From Corynebacterium mycetoides (lineage in GTDB: Bacteria; Actinomycetota; Actinomycetes; Mycobacteriales; Mycobacteriaceae): a stretch of DNA of 64,000 nucleotides. The notes beneath the pieces were generated by a model. That model did not search any database, was not told the DNA's origin, and saw only the letters and a list, made by a program, of their open reading frames with translations. A program made the translations under genes and the position numbers. This document shows, piece after piece, positions 19,949-28,813 of the stretch (position 1 is the first letter of the stretch; each line of letters begins with the position of its first letter). The stretch is from positions 372,001 through 436,000 of the forward strand of contig NZ_LT629700.1 in the NCBI RefSeq assembly GCF_900103625.1, in the 5' to 3' direction.

Positions 19949-20854
19949 ATGAGCCACACACACGAGCACTCGCCAGCACACGCGCCGCGTCGCGCTCTGC
20001 TGACGGCGCTCGCGATCACCGCGACAGTGTTCTTCGTTGAGTTCGTCGGTGGCTACCTCTCCGGCTCCATGGCTCTGATGGCGGATTCGATGCACATGCT
20101 CTCGGATTCGGCGGGCCTGATGATCGCGGTCATCGGCACACTGATCAGCCAGCGCGCCTCCACCGCCGTGGCCACGTACGGCTTCGCCCGCGCCGAGGTT
20201 CTCACAGCGCTCGTCAACGCGGTCTCCGTCATCGCCGTGACGGTGTGGATCGTCGTCGAGGCGCTGTCGCGATTGCGCGACCCAGCCCCGATTCACACGC
20301 GCACGATGATGCTCGTCGCACTGATCGGCCTCGTCGCCAACGCCGCCTCAGCCGTCGTCCTGCACCGCCACAAAGAGGGATCGATCAACGTCCGCGGCGC
20401 CTTCCTGCACGTCATCGTCGACCTGCTCGGCTCCGTCGCAGTCCTCGCAGCAGGCGCCGTGATCGCGCTCACCGGGTTCACCCCGGCCGATGCGATCGCC
20501 TCGCTACTCATCGCCGTGCTTGTTGTGCCGCGCGCCTGGCAGCTGCTCCTCCAATCGCTACGCGTCCTTTTGGAACAAGCCCCGCGCGGCTTCGCGACGC
20601 AGCGCATCGAGCCCACCCTGCGAAGCATCGACGGCGTCATTGATGTCCACGACGTTCACGTCTGGTCCCTCGGCGGCTCCGACGTCGTGGTCACGGCCCA
20701 CCTCGTCGCGCACGAAGACGCGCCCCGCGGCCCGCTTCTCGACGCCGCCCAGCAGCGCCTCACCGACCTCGGCGTCGACCACCCGACAATCCAGGTGGAG
20801 CTGCCAGGCCACACCGATCACGAGCGCGCGTGCGGCGCCTCGCTTGGCAGGTAG
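19949..20854 (+). CDS. Cation diffusion facilitator (CzcD/ZitB-like) metal exporter
   Basis: 301 residues, CDF family: proton-coupled export of divalent metals, most often Zn(II). A His-rich N-terminus (MSHTHEHSPAHAP) precedes six membrane segments. The transport-site pairs are visible: HMLSD in TM2 and HVIVD in TM5 (H-x3-D each), giving the HD-HD arrangement associated with zinc. A cytoplasmic C-terminal domain follows (IDGVIDVHDVHVWSLGGSDVVVTAH). The upstream in-frame ATG at 19895 would add 18 unconserved residues; the MSHTHEH start matches both the family and the leaderless promoter. Confidence 0.92.
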   Translation: MSHTHEHSPAHAPRRALLTALAITATVFFVEFVGGYLSGSMALMADSMHMLSDSAGLMIAVIGTLISQRASTAVATYGFARAEVLTALVNAVSVIAVTVWIVVEALSRLRDPAPIHTRTMMLVALIGLVANAASAVVLHRHKEGSINVRGAFLHVIVDLLGSVAVLAAGAVIALTGFTPADAIASLLIAVLVVPRAWQLLLQSLRVLLEQAPRGFATQRIEPTLRSIDGVIDVHDVHVWSLGGSDVVVTAHLVAHEDAPRGPLLDAAQQRLTDLGVDHPTIQVELPGHTDHERACGASLGR

Positions 20855-20871
20855 AGCTGTCCCTTTTGTCT

Positions 20872-20877
20872 TAGAGT
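20872..20877 (+). promoter_or_regulatory. -10 hexamer TAGAGT for the DUF262 gene
   Basis: TAGAGT, then 7 bases, then ATG 20885. The hexamer and the following GTG are identical to the CDF promoter region. Confidence 0.5.
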
Positions 20878-20884
20878 GTGGGGC

Positions 20885-22627
20885 ATGGGCTTTACCACGC
20901 CGAGCTACTCGCTGTCCGACCTTTTCGCACGCGTTCACCGCGGCGAGCTTCAGTTGCCCGATTTCCAGCGCGAATACACTTGGGACGTCGACCGCGTCCG
21001 CACCCTCGTCACCTCTGTCCTGCGCGGCTACCCGATCGGGTCGCTGCTCGCCCTCGACACCCGCAACGTCGCCCCGCGCTTCAAATCGCGCCCGCTCGAC
21101 GGCGCCCCGCAAGCCCAGGTCCAGCCGGGGCTTTTGCTTCTCGACGGTCAGCAGCGCCTGACGTCGCTCTTCCACGCTTTCAGCGGCGACGGTGTCGTAC
21201 CCACCGTCGACTTTCTAGGAAACCGCATCTCGAGGCGCTTCTTCGTTGACATCCGCCGCGCCGTCTCCGCGCAACCGCTGCCGGTGGAGGCCGTCTTCGC
21301 CGTGGATACTAACGGCGACGTCCGCTCCCACTTCGGCCCGGCGATTAGCGGCGGGCTCAACACCCGCGAGGGCATGCTCGAGCACGGCGTTATCCCTGTC
21401 TCGGCGCTGCTCAACGACGACGCCAACACCCTGCTGTTTGATCTCGCGGCCGCCACGGAGGACCCGCAGATGCGCGAGGCCGCCGCGGCGTTCGAATCGC
21501 GCGTGGTCAGCCAGCTTCCCGCCTACGACATCCCCCTGGTGCGCATCGACCGCGACACCTCGCTCGTGGGCATCGGCCAGATCTTCGCCCACGCCAACTC
21601 GGCGGGCGTGCAGATGGACGTTTTCGAGCTTCTGACAGCAACGTTTGCGCTCCAGGACCCTGAGTTTGTTGTAGTGGAGCACTGGGCGGGCGTCGAAAAG
21701 CAATTGCGCGAACACCCAGCGCTGGACAACATCGGCCGAATTGAGTTTCTGCGCGCAATGTCGCTGTTGATTACCGGACGGCGCGGCCCCGCCCGCGGGC
21801 ACCGCGGGGACATCCTCAGCATCGACCTCGAGGGCTACCTCGCCCACGCCGACGAGGTCGCTGCCGGTTTCGCGGCCGCGGCCGAGTTCCTCGCCGAGCG
21901 CAGGATGCTCACCACCGACCAAGTCCCGTACACCGCGCAGCTGGTCACCCTCGCCGTCCTGCTCGCGCGGCTGGCGGATCGCCCCGGGGTGCTAGACAAC
22001 GAGCAGTCGCGCGACCGCCTCAACCGCTGGTTCTGGTCGGGCGTGTTCGGTGAACTTTACGGCGCGCATTCGCCCATCATCCGCGCCGGGGCGGATGTCG
22101 ACGAAGTTACGCCCTGGGTGATGGGGGAGACAGACACCACCCCGCGCACCGTCGAGGACGCACGCTGCACTCGCGCGCGCATCGTCTCCGCGGGGCCCGA
22201 TTCCGGCGTCTACCGCGGCCTGTTTGCGCTGCTCATGGCCCGCGACGCGCGTGATTGGCGCACCGGCCAAGCCTTCGAATGTGACACCATGGAGCGGCTC
22301 GAGCCCACCTTCGAACTGGTCTTTCCGCGCGGGGTGTGTGACACCCGCGGGGTCGATCCGCAGTTCGCGGAGTCGGTGGTCAACCGCACGCCGATGGGTG
22401 TGCGCACCCGCATTTTCATCGAGGGCAACGAGCCGAAGCGCTACCTGCCGAGGCTGCAGTCAAAGTGCCTGATGGAGGACGCCGAGTTCGACGCGATGCT
22501 CGCCGCCCACGAGATCAATCCGCGGACGCTGTTCGCGTCGGACGTCGATACGTTCATGCGCGAGCGCCTTGATCGCCTGGCCACGATCATCGAGCACGCG
22601 ATGGGCAAGCCGGTGGACGAAAGCTAG
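20885..22627 (+). CDS. DUF262 (GmrS-like) protein with degenerate HNH-type C-terminus
   Basis: 580 residues. N-terminal DUF262 domain, as in type IV restriction and other anti-phage nucleases: LPDFQREYTWDVDRVRTLV near residues 24-42 and LLLDGQQRLTSLFHAF near 85-100, the DGQQR motif being the nucleotide-binding signature. A long helical middle follows. The C-terminal part aligns in pattern with the DUF1524/HNH-like ending of this family (…NKTPL…TNR…PSxYL), but here the usual HHIFP is ELVFPRG and the TNR is replaced by VRTR, so the nuclease centre looks lost. Ends with the family tail (LAAHEINPRTLFASDVDTF). Function is not established; phage defence is an inference. Confidence 0.8.
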   Translation: MGFTTPSYSLSDLFARVHRGELQLPDFQREYTWDVDRVRTLVTSVLRGYPIGSLLALDTRNVAPRFKSRPLDGAPQAQVQPGLLLLDGQQRLTSLFHAFSGDGVVPTVDFLGNRISRRFFVDIRRAVSAQPLPVEAVFAVDTNGDVRSHFGPAISGGLNTREGMLEHGVIPVSALLNDDANTLLFDLAAATEDPQMREAAAAFESRVVSQLPAYDIPLVRIDRDTSLVGIGQIFAHANSAGVQMDVFELLTATFALQDPEFVVVEHWAGVEKQLREHPALDNIGRIEFLRAMSLLITGRRGPARGHRGDILSIDLEGYLAHADEVAAGFAAAAEFLAERRMLTTDQVPYTAQLVTLAVLLARLADRPGVLDNEQSRDRLNRWFWSGVFGELYGAHSPIIRAGADVDEVTPWVMGETDTTPRTVEDARCTRARIVSAGPDSGVYRGLFALLMARDARDWRTGQAFECDTMERLEPTFELVFPRGVCDTRGVDPQFAESVVNRTPMGVRTRIFIEGNEPKRYLPRLQSKCLMEDAEFDAMLAAHEINPRTLFASDVDTFMRERLDRLATIIEHAMGKPVDES

Positions 22628-22641
22628 CGCCGCCTCCTTCC

Positions 22642-23496
22642 ATGAACCGCCCCACCATTGTTGCCCCTTTCATCGCCGCCGCGTTGGCGCTAAGCGCCTG
22701 CTCGTCCGGGCCTGCGGCATCGCCGCTTGACGACGCCCGCACGCAGAACCAGGCCCGCCACGTCGCCGAGCGCTTCGCGCCGCACCCGGTTGTCCTCGAC
22801 GACCCGTACGGGTTCGAGACCTCCCGGCTGTTCTTCCCGGCCTCGGAGACGGTCGTGGTCACCGACTCCACCCCGCAGGCCCAGCTGCGCGGCGCATCGA
22901 TCGCGGTGACGGCGCACGCACCGCTTCTGGTCTACGCCCCTGAGCGCCACGGTGAGGTGCTCGGGGAGATTCAGCGCCTCGGGGCCCACACGGTGCTCAC
23001 CATCGGCGACGTCGCCTTCGCTCCCGCCAGCGGGCAGGTCACAGTCCAGCGCGACCCCGGCGGGCTCGACGCCCTGCACACAATGACGAGCCTGGAGTTT
23101 GACGTCCGCGACATCGAGGACACCGCCGATGCGCGCGAGACGGTCGCCGCGGTCGCCTCACTGGCCGGCAATCCGCCTGTGTGGCTGCGCACGCTCGAGG
23201 CCCCGGCGACGAAACCGGGGGCGCAGGCCGCGCCCTTCCCGCTGCAGTCGCGCCGGGACGCAGACATGGCACCTGTGGTCGTCGCTACGCCCGCGAGCCC
23301 GCTGCCCGCGGTGAGCAACGCCCGCAGCTTCGGCGCCCGCGTCGCGGTCGTCGACGAGCCCGACCCGCGGCAGTCGCGCGAAACCCTGCTCGCGCTCGCC
23401 GGGCTGGCGAACGAGCCTCTGATTGCGCTGGGCCCGGAGTTTGGCACGGAGCAGGAACTTTCGCGGCACATCATGCAGGCTGAAGAATATTATTAA
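22642..23496 (+). CDS. Lipoprotein with CWB2-like repeats, short form
   Basis: 284 residues. Signal peptide of a lipoprotein with lipobox LSAC (Cys20) in PFIAAALALSACSSG. The rest shows alternating alpha/beta segments resembling cell-wall-binding repeat 2: a strand plus TVVVTDSTPQAQLRGASIAV, APLLVYAPERH, LGAHTVLTIGDVAF. It is a clear relative of the first ~235 residues of the lipoprotein gene at 28814-30313 (matching positions include SRLFFPASETVVV versus SRRLFEKADAVVV, and LIALGPEFGTEQEL versus TLALGQQWGTTEDF), but it lacks the second domain. Probably anchored outside the membrane. Begins 15 bases after the DUF262 stop. Confidence 0.75.
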   Translation: MNRPTIVAPFIAAALALSACSSGPAASPLDDARTQNQARHVAERFAPHPVVLDDPYGFETSRLFFPASETVVVTDSTPQAQLRGASIAVTAHAPLLVYAPERHGEVLGEIQRLGAHTVLTIGDVAFAPASGQVTVQRDPGGLDALHTMTSLEFDVRDIEDTADARETVAAVASLAGNPPVWLRTLEAPATKPGAQAAPFPLQSRRDADMAPVVVATPASPLPAVSNARSFGARVAVVDEPDPRQSRETLLALAGLANEPLIALGPEFGTEQELSRHIMQAEEYY

Positions 23497-23582
23497 TTGT
23501 GCGGTGTTTCGCCGCGCCGCCGGGGAGGTTACGATAAACAACGTCCTTTTGCTCCCGCCGTTTAACCCAGGAGATCATCGCA

Positions 23583-25166
23583 GTGTCCAAACCAGTCGTG
23601 CTCATTGCTGACAAGCTCGCCCCTTCCACCGTCGACGCGCTCGGGGACGCCGTGGAGGTGCGCTGGGTGGACGGTCCGAACCGACCCGAGCTGCTGGCTG
23701 CCGTCCCGGAGGCGGACGCGCTGCTCGTCCGTTCCGCCACCACCGTCGACCGCGAAGTTATTGAGGCCGCCACGAACCTGAAGATCATCGGCCGCGCCGG
23801 CGTGGGCCTGGACAACGTCGACATCGACGCCGCCACCGAGCGCGGCGTGATGGTGGCCAACGCCCCGACCTCCAACATCCACTCCGCCTGCGAGCACGCC
23901 ATCGCGCTGCTGCTGGCCACCGCGCGCCAGATTCCGGCCGCGGACAAGACGCTGCGCGACGCCGAGTGGAAGCGGTCCGCGTTCCAGGGCGTGGAGGTCT
24001 TCGGCAAGACCATCGGCATCGTCGGCTTCGGTCACATCGGGCAGCTCTTCGCCCAGCGCCTCGCCGCGTTCGAGACCACCATCATCGCCTACGACCCGTA
24101 CGCCAACCCGGCGCGCGCGGCCCAGCTCGGGGTGGAGCTCGTGGAGCTGGAGGAGCTCATGGCCGCTTCCGACTTCGTCACCATCCACCTGCCGAAGACG
24201 AAGGAGACCGCGGGGATGTTCAACGCGGACCTGTTGTCCAAGGCCAAGGAGGGCCAGATCATCATCAATGCCGCGCGCGGCGGGCTTGTCGACGAGCAGG
24301 CGCTCGCCGACGCCATTGTGGCCGGCCGCATCCGCGGCGCCGGATTCGACGTCTACGCCACCGAGCCGTGCACGGACTCGCCCCTGTTCGCCCTCGACCA
24401 GGTTGTTGTCACCCCCCACCTGGGCGCCTCCACCGTCGAGGCGCAGGACCGCGCCGGCACCGACGTGGCGGAGTCCGTGCTCAAGGCGTTGCGCGGCGAG
24501 TTCGTCGCGGACGCGGTCAACATCGTCGGCGGGCGCGTGGGCGAGGAGGTTGCCTCCTGGCTCGACCTCGCCCGCAAGCTCGGGCTGCTGGCCGGCAAAC
24601 TGCTCGAGGCGGCCCCGGTCTCCCTGCGCGTCAGCGCGCGCGGGGAACTGTCCACCGAGGACGTGGACACCCTGGGCCTCTCTGCCGTGCGCGGCCTGTT
24701 CTCCGGCATCACGTCGGAGACCGTGACCTTTGTCAACGCCCCCACGATCGCGCAGGCGCGCGGCCTGGAGTACACCGTGGACACCCAGACCCAGGCGCGC
24801 AGCCACCGCAGCGACCTCGAGGTGCAGGTCGTGTCCTCGACCGGCGAGGTCGCCACCGTCACGGGCGCGCTGACCGGCCTGGAGCGGGTGGAGAAGATCG
24901 TCAACATCAACGGGCGCGGCGTGGACATGCGCGCCGAGGGCCGCAACCTGTTCCTGCGCTACACCGACGCCCCGGGTGCGCTGGGCAAGGTGGGCAGCCA
25001 GCTCGGCGAGGCCGGCATCAACATCGAGGCGGCTGCCATGACCCAGATCTCCAGAGGTGACGGCGCCGCCCTGATCCTGCGCGTTGACCGCGAGGTGCCG
25101 GAGGAGTTGGAGGCCTCCATCGCGGAGTCGATCGAGGCCAGCTCCATCCAGCTCGACCTGGATTAG
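23583..25166 (+). CDS. serA: D-3-phosphoglycerate dehydrogenase
   Basis: First step of serine synthesis: oxidises 3-phosphoglycerate with NAD. 527 residues, the long actinobacterial form. Seen: IIGRAGVGLDNVDIDAAT, NAD-binding GIVGFGHIGQLFAQRL near 147-162, INAARGGLVDEQAL and the catalytic His in VVTPHLGAST, then the intervening ASB domain and a C-terminal ACT domain (LFLRYTDAPGALGKVGSQL ... ALILRVDREVPEE) for serine control. GTG start at 23583 is preceded by CAGGAGATC. TACGAT upstream (near 23531) could be the -10, giving a ~45-base leader. Confidence 0.97.
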   Translation: MSKPVVLIADKLAPSTVDALGDAVEVRWVDGPNRPELLAAVPEADALLVRSATTVDREVIEAATNLKIIGRAGVGLDNVDIDAATERGVMVANAPTSNIHSACEHAIALLLATARQIPAADKTLRDAEWKRSAFQGVEVFGKTIGIVGFGHIGQLFAQRLAAFETTIIAYDPYANPARAAQLGVELVELEELMAASDFVTIHLPKTKETAGMFNADLLSKAKEGQIIINAARGGLVDEQALADAIVAGRIRGAGFDVYATEPCTDSPLFALDQVVVTPHLGASTVEAQDRAGTDVAESVLKALRGEFVADAVNIVGGRVGEEVASWLDLARKLGLLAGKLLEAAPVSLRVSARGELSTEDVDTLGLSAVRGLFSGITSETVTFVNAPTIAQARGLEYTVDTQTQARSHRSDLEVQVVSSTGEVATVTGALTGLERVEKIVNINGRGVDMRAEGRNLFLRYTDAPGALGKVGSQLGEAGINIEAAAMTQISRGDGAALILRVDREVPEELEASIAESIEASSIQLDLD

Positions 25167-25194
25167 CGTTTTACCCCCTTTCCATCTCTAATTA

Positions 25195-25211
25195 TGAGAC
25201 GATTTGTCTCA
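25195..25211. promoter_or_regulatory. Operator-like palindrome TGAGAC-N5-GTCTCA before cstA
   Basis: Exact 6-base arms with a 5-base centre, in the 79-base gap between serA and cstA, 35 bases upstream of the cstA start. The half-site GTCTCAC also occurs before ilvC and between ltbR and leuC. Binding protein unknown. Confidence 0.5.
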
Positions 25212-25245
25212 CTAGATAGATCGCCCATGAGAGGAAGGGGACACC

Positions 25246-27522
25246 TTGAGCACAGTGGTGCACGGCCTAAACGGAGCCGAACGCCTGGAAATTTCCAGGA
25301 CGGACGACGGCAAAGAGCACGTCGTCGGAGTGAAGCCGGACAAGGTGATCGGCGCGAAGGAACGTGTTGTCATCGCCGTGGCGGCGGTCCTCGCGGCCCT
25401 CGGATGGGGCGCGCTGGCACTCAACCGGGACGAGGAGGTCAGCTCGGTGTGGCTGGTATTCGCGGCCATCGGATCCTACATTATCGGCTTTACGCTCTAC
25501 GCCCGGCTGATTGAGTACAAAGTGGTCAGGCCGCGCAATAACCGCGCCACGCCCGCGGAGTACGTCAATGACGGCAAGGACTTCGTGCCGACGGACCGCC
25601 GCGTCCTCTTCGGCCACCACTTCGCCGCCATCGCCGGCGCCGGCCCGCTGGTCGGCCCCGTCATGGCCGCGCAGATGGGCTACCTCCCGGGCACGCTGTG
25701 GATCATCATCGGCGTAATCTTCGCCGGCGCGGTGCAGGACTTCCTGGTTCTGTGGGTCTCCACCCGCCGGCGCGGGCGCTCCCTGGGGCAGATGATTTCG
25801 GACGAAGTCGGCCGCGTCGGCGGTATTGCGGGCATCTTCGCCACCATGGTCATTATGATCATCATCATCGCGGTCCTCGCGCTGATCGTGGTCAACGCCC
25901 TGGCCGATTCGCCGTGGGGCGTGTTTTCCATCGCCATGACCATCCCGATCGCGCTGCTTATGGGCTGCTACTCGCGGTTCATCCGCCCCGGCCGGATCGC
26001 CGAGGTCTCCACCATCGGCGTTGTCCTGCTGCTCGCCGCCATCATCGGCGGCGGCTACGTCGCCGACACCGCGTGGGGGGCGGAGGCCTTCACCCTGTCC
26101 AAGACGACGCTCGCGGTCGCGATCATCATCTACGGAATCGTCGCGGCGATCCTGCCTGTCTGGTTGCTGCTCGCCCCGCGCGACTACCTGTCCACCTTCA
26201 TGAAGATCGGCGTGGTCGCCCTGCTCGCCGTGGCCATCGTCATCGACCGCCCGATGATCCAGATGCCGGCGATCACCTCCTTTGCGGTCGAGGGCAACGG
26301 CCCGGTATTCGCGGGCTCGCTCTTCCCGTTCCTGTTCATCACCATCGCCTGTGGCGCTTTGTCCGGGTTCCACGCCCTGATCTCGTCCGGCACGACTCCC
26401 AAACTTGTGGAAAAGGAGTCCCACCTGCGCACCATCGGCTACGGCGCAATGTTGGTGGAGTCGTTCGTGGCCATCATGGCGCTGATCACCGCGGTGATTT
26501 TGGACCGCCACCTGTACTTCGCCGTCAACTCCCCGGCGGCGCTGACCGGCGGGACCCCCGAGGGCGCCGCGGAGTTCGTCGGCACGCTGAACCTGCCGGG
26601 CGATCCCGTGACCGCCCAGCAGCTCGTGGACACCGCGAGCGCGATCGGCGAGGCGACCGTGGTCTCGCGCACCGGCGGCGCGCCCACCTTCGCCCTCGGC
26701 ATGTCGGAGATCATGACGAACGTTCTCGGCAGCGCCGCACTGCAGGCGTTCTGGTACCACTTCGCCATCATGTTTGAAGCCCTGTTCATCCTCACCACGG
26801 TCGACGCCGGCACCCGCGTGGCCAGGTTCATGATGTCGGACACGCTGAGCCACATTCCCGGGCTGCACAAGTTCAAGGACCAGTCCTGGACGCTCGGGTC
26901 GTGGATCTCCACCGTCGTTGTATGCGTGCTGTGGGGCGCGATCCTCATCATGGGGGTCACCGACCCGCTGGGAGGCATCAACGTGCTCTTCCCGCTGTTC
27001 GGCATCGCCAACCAACTGCTCGCGGCCATCGCGCTCACCCTGGTGACGGTGGTCATGGTGAAGAAGGGCCTGTACACGTGGGTGTGGATTCCGGCCGTGC
27101 CCCTCGTGTTCGACCTCGTGATCACCTTGACGGCGAGCTGGCAGAAGATCTTCCACTCTGACCCGGCCATCGGCTACTTCGCGCAGAACGCGCGCTTCCG
27201 TGACGCCAGGGCGCAAGGCCTCAGCGAGTTCGGCACCGCCACAACCCCCGAGGCCATCGGCGCGGTAATCCGCAACACCTACATCCAGGGCGTGCTGTCC
27301 ATCCTGTTCGCCTCACTGGTCATCGTTGTGGTGTTAACGGCGCTCATCGCCGTCGTCAAGGCGGTGCGCCTGCGCGCCACGGGCGAGCCCGTGCCCACCA
27401 GTGAAGAACCGGACCACCCGTCGACCTTGTTCATCCCGCGCGGGATGGCCGCCAGCACAGACGAGAAGCGCGTGGCCGAGGAGCTCGGGCTCACCTTCGC
27501 CGTAAGCGGGGGTGCGCACTAG
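25246..27522 (+). CDS. cstA: Carbon starvation protein CstA (pyruvate/peptide transporter family)
   Basis: 758-residue membrane protein of the CstA/BtsT family; in other bacteria these take up pyruvate or peptides under carbon limitation. Family blocks: VNDGKDFVPTDRRVLFGHHFAAIAGAGPLVGPVMAAQMG and LWVSTRRRGRSLGQM (shown in part), AGTRVARFM-like DAGTRVARFMMSD, and LFPLFGIANQLLAAIAL. About 16-18 hydrophobic segments. TTG start at 25246 is set by GAGGAAGGGG at 25231-25240; a GTG 9 bases on is the alternative. Followed without gap by its usual small partner ybdD. Confidence 0.94.
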   Translation: MSTVVHGLNGAERLEISRTDDGKEHVVGVKPDKVIGAKERVVIAVAAVLAALGWGALALNRDEEVSSVWLVFAAIGSYIIGFTLYARLIEYKVVRPRNNRATPAEYVNDGKDFVPTDRRVLFGHHFAAIAGAGPLVGPVMAAQMGYLPGTLWIIIGVIFAGAVQDFLVLWVSTRRRGRSLGQMISDEVGRVGGIAGIFATMVIMIIIIAVLALIVVNALADSPWGVFSIAMTIPIALLMGCYSRFIRPGRIAEVSTIGVVLLLAAIIGGGYVADTAWGAEAFTLSKTTLAVAIIIYGIVAAILPVWLLLAPRDYLSTFMKIGVVALLAVAIVIDRPMIQMPAITSFAVEGNGPVFAGSLFPFLFITIACGALSGFHALISSGTTPKLVEKESHLRTIGYGAMLVESFVAIMALITAVILDRHLYFAVNSPAALTGGTPEGAAEFVGTLNLPGDPVTAQQLVDTASAIGEATVVSRTGGAPTFALGMSEIMTNVLGSAALQAFWYHFAIMFEALFILTTVDAGTRVARFMMSDTLSHIPGLHKFKDQSWTLGSWISTVVVCVLWGAILIMGVTDPLGGINVLFPLFGIANQLLAAIALTLVTVVMVKKGLYTWVWIPAVPLVFDLVITLTASWQKIFHSDPAIGYFAQNARFRDARAQGLSEFGTATTPEAIGAVIRNTYIQGVLSILFASLVIVVVLTALIAVVKAVRLRATGEPVPTSEEPDHPSTLFIPRGMAASTDEKRVAEELGLTFAVSGGAH

Positions 27523-27708
27523 ATGGCCGCGAAGATCCTCTCCTCCGTCGCCTGGTACATCAAGGAGCTCATGGGCGATAACGACTACAAAAAGTACTGC
27601 GCCCACCTCGCCGCCCACCACCCCGGGGAGACACCCCCGACCGAGAAGGAGTTTTGGAAGGCCCGCTGGGCGGAGCAGTCGCTGAACCCCGGCAGCCGCT
27701 GTTGCTAG
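27523..27708 (+). CDS. YbdD/YjiX-family small protein
   Basis: 61-residue protein of the YbdD/YjiX family that normally follows cstA/btsT. Visible motif: [26 protein letters not shown], of which YxxHxxxxHPGxxxxxxxEFWRxR is the family pattern, and a Cys pair at the very C-terminus. The ATG starts at the base after the cstA stop, so the two are translated together. Biochemical role unknown; family members are thought to assist the transporter. Confidence 0.9.
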   Translation: MAAKILSSVAWYIKELMGDNDYKKYCAHLAAHHPGETPPTEKEFWKARWAEQSLNPGSRCC

Positions 27709-27714
27709 CGCTGT

Positions 27715-27720
27715 TAAGAT
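27715..27720 (+). promoter_or_regulatory. leuB -10 (TAAGAT)
   Basis: TAAGAT lies 38 bases before the leuB ATG; with GAAAGGA at 27743-27749 as ribosome site this gives a leadered mRNA, unlike many neighbours. Confidence 0.45.
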
Positions 27721-27758
27721 TGTCACGAAGTCCACAATGTGAGAAAGGAATCCCACAC

Positions 27759-28775
27759 ATGAAGATCGCTGTCATCGCGGGCGACGGCATCGGCACGGAG
27801 GTCATGGCGGAGGGGCTCAAAGTCCTCCATGCCGTGCGCGACGATGTCGAGACCACAGAGTACGACCTCGGGGCGCGCCGCTACCTGCGCAATGGCGAAC
27901 TGCTCACCGAAGCCGACCTGGAGAGCCTGCGCGCCCACGACGCGATCCTGCTCGGGGCCGTCGGTGACCCGGAGCAGGTTCCCGCCGGGGTGCTCGAGCG
28001 CGGCCTCCTGCTCCCGCTGCGCTTCAAGCTCGACCATTTCGTCAACCTGCGCCCGTCGCGGCTCTACCCCACGGCGGTGAGCCCCCTGGCCAACCCGGGC
28101 AACATCGATTTCGTGGTCGTGCGCGAGGGCACCGAGAGCCTCTACGCCGGCAACGGCGGCGTCCTGCGCGCCGACACCCCCCACGAGGTGGCGTGCGAGG
28201 TCTCGCAAAACACCCGCTTCGGCGTCGAGCGCGTCGTGCGCCACGCGTTCGACCTGGCCATGACACGCCGCAAGCACGTCACGCTGGTGCACAAGACCAA
28301 CGTGCTGGTCAACGCGGGCGGGCTGTGGCAGAAGACGGTTGACGCCGTGGCCGCCGAGTACCCCGAGGTGACGGTGGACTACAACCACATCGACGCCACG
28401 ACCATCTACATGGTCACCGACCCGCAGCGCTACGACGTCATCGTCACCGACAACCTCTTCGGCGACATCATCACGGACCTCGCGGGCGCCGTCACCGGCG
28501 GAGTCGGCCAGGCCTGCTCGGGCAACATCGACGCCTCCCGCGCCAACCCGTCGATGTTCGAACCCGTCCACGGATCGGCCCCGGACATCGCGGGCAAGGG
28601 GATTGCCGATCCCACCGCCATGATCCTGTCGGTGGCCATGATGCTGCGCTGGTGCGGCGACGCCCCCGGCGCGGAACGGATCGAGGCCGCGGTCGCCGAC
28701 GATGTCGCCGCGCGCGGTGCCGGCCCCGTCGTCACCGCCGAGGTGGGTGACCGCATCGCCCGGGCCGTGGCGTAG
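27759..28775 (+). CDS. leuB: 3-isopropylmalate dehydrogenase
   Basis: Oxidative decarboxylation of 3-isopropylmalate in leucine synthesis, NAD and Mg/Mn dependent. 338 residues, the actinobacterial short form. Seen: N-terminal [39 protein letters not shown], the [15 protein letters not shown] block, KTNVL with the active-site Lys, and the metal-binding region [16 protein letters not shown], then the NAD loop [19 protein letters not shown]. Start ATG 27759 follows a ribosome site. leuCD lie 31 kb away under LtbR; leuA is not in the window. Confidence 0.97.
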   Translation: MKIAVIAGDGIGTEVMAEGLKVLHAVRDDVETTEYDLGARRYLRNGELLTEADLESLRAHDAILLGAVGDPEQVPAGVLERGLLLPLRFKLDHFVNLRPSRLYPTAVSPLANPGNIDFVVVREGTESLYAGNGGVLRADTPHEVACEVSQNTRFGVERVVRHAFDLAMTRRKHVTLVHKTNVLVNAGGLWQKTVDAVAAEYPEVTVDYNHIDATTIYMVTDPQRYDVIVTDNLFGDIITDLAGAVTGGVGQACSGNIDASRANPSMFEPVHGSAPDIAGKGIADPTAMILSVAMMLRWCGDAPGAERIEAAVADDVAARGAGPVVTAEVGDRIARAVA

Positions 28776-28813
28776 GGTAGTGCAAAATACTCCCGGATTA
28801 AGAAAAGCCTTAT

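Noticed and set aside
25267..27216. 649-residue open frame antisense to cstA
   Set aside because: Gly/Asp/Arg/His-rich shadow of a membrane protein gene.
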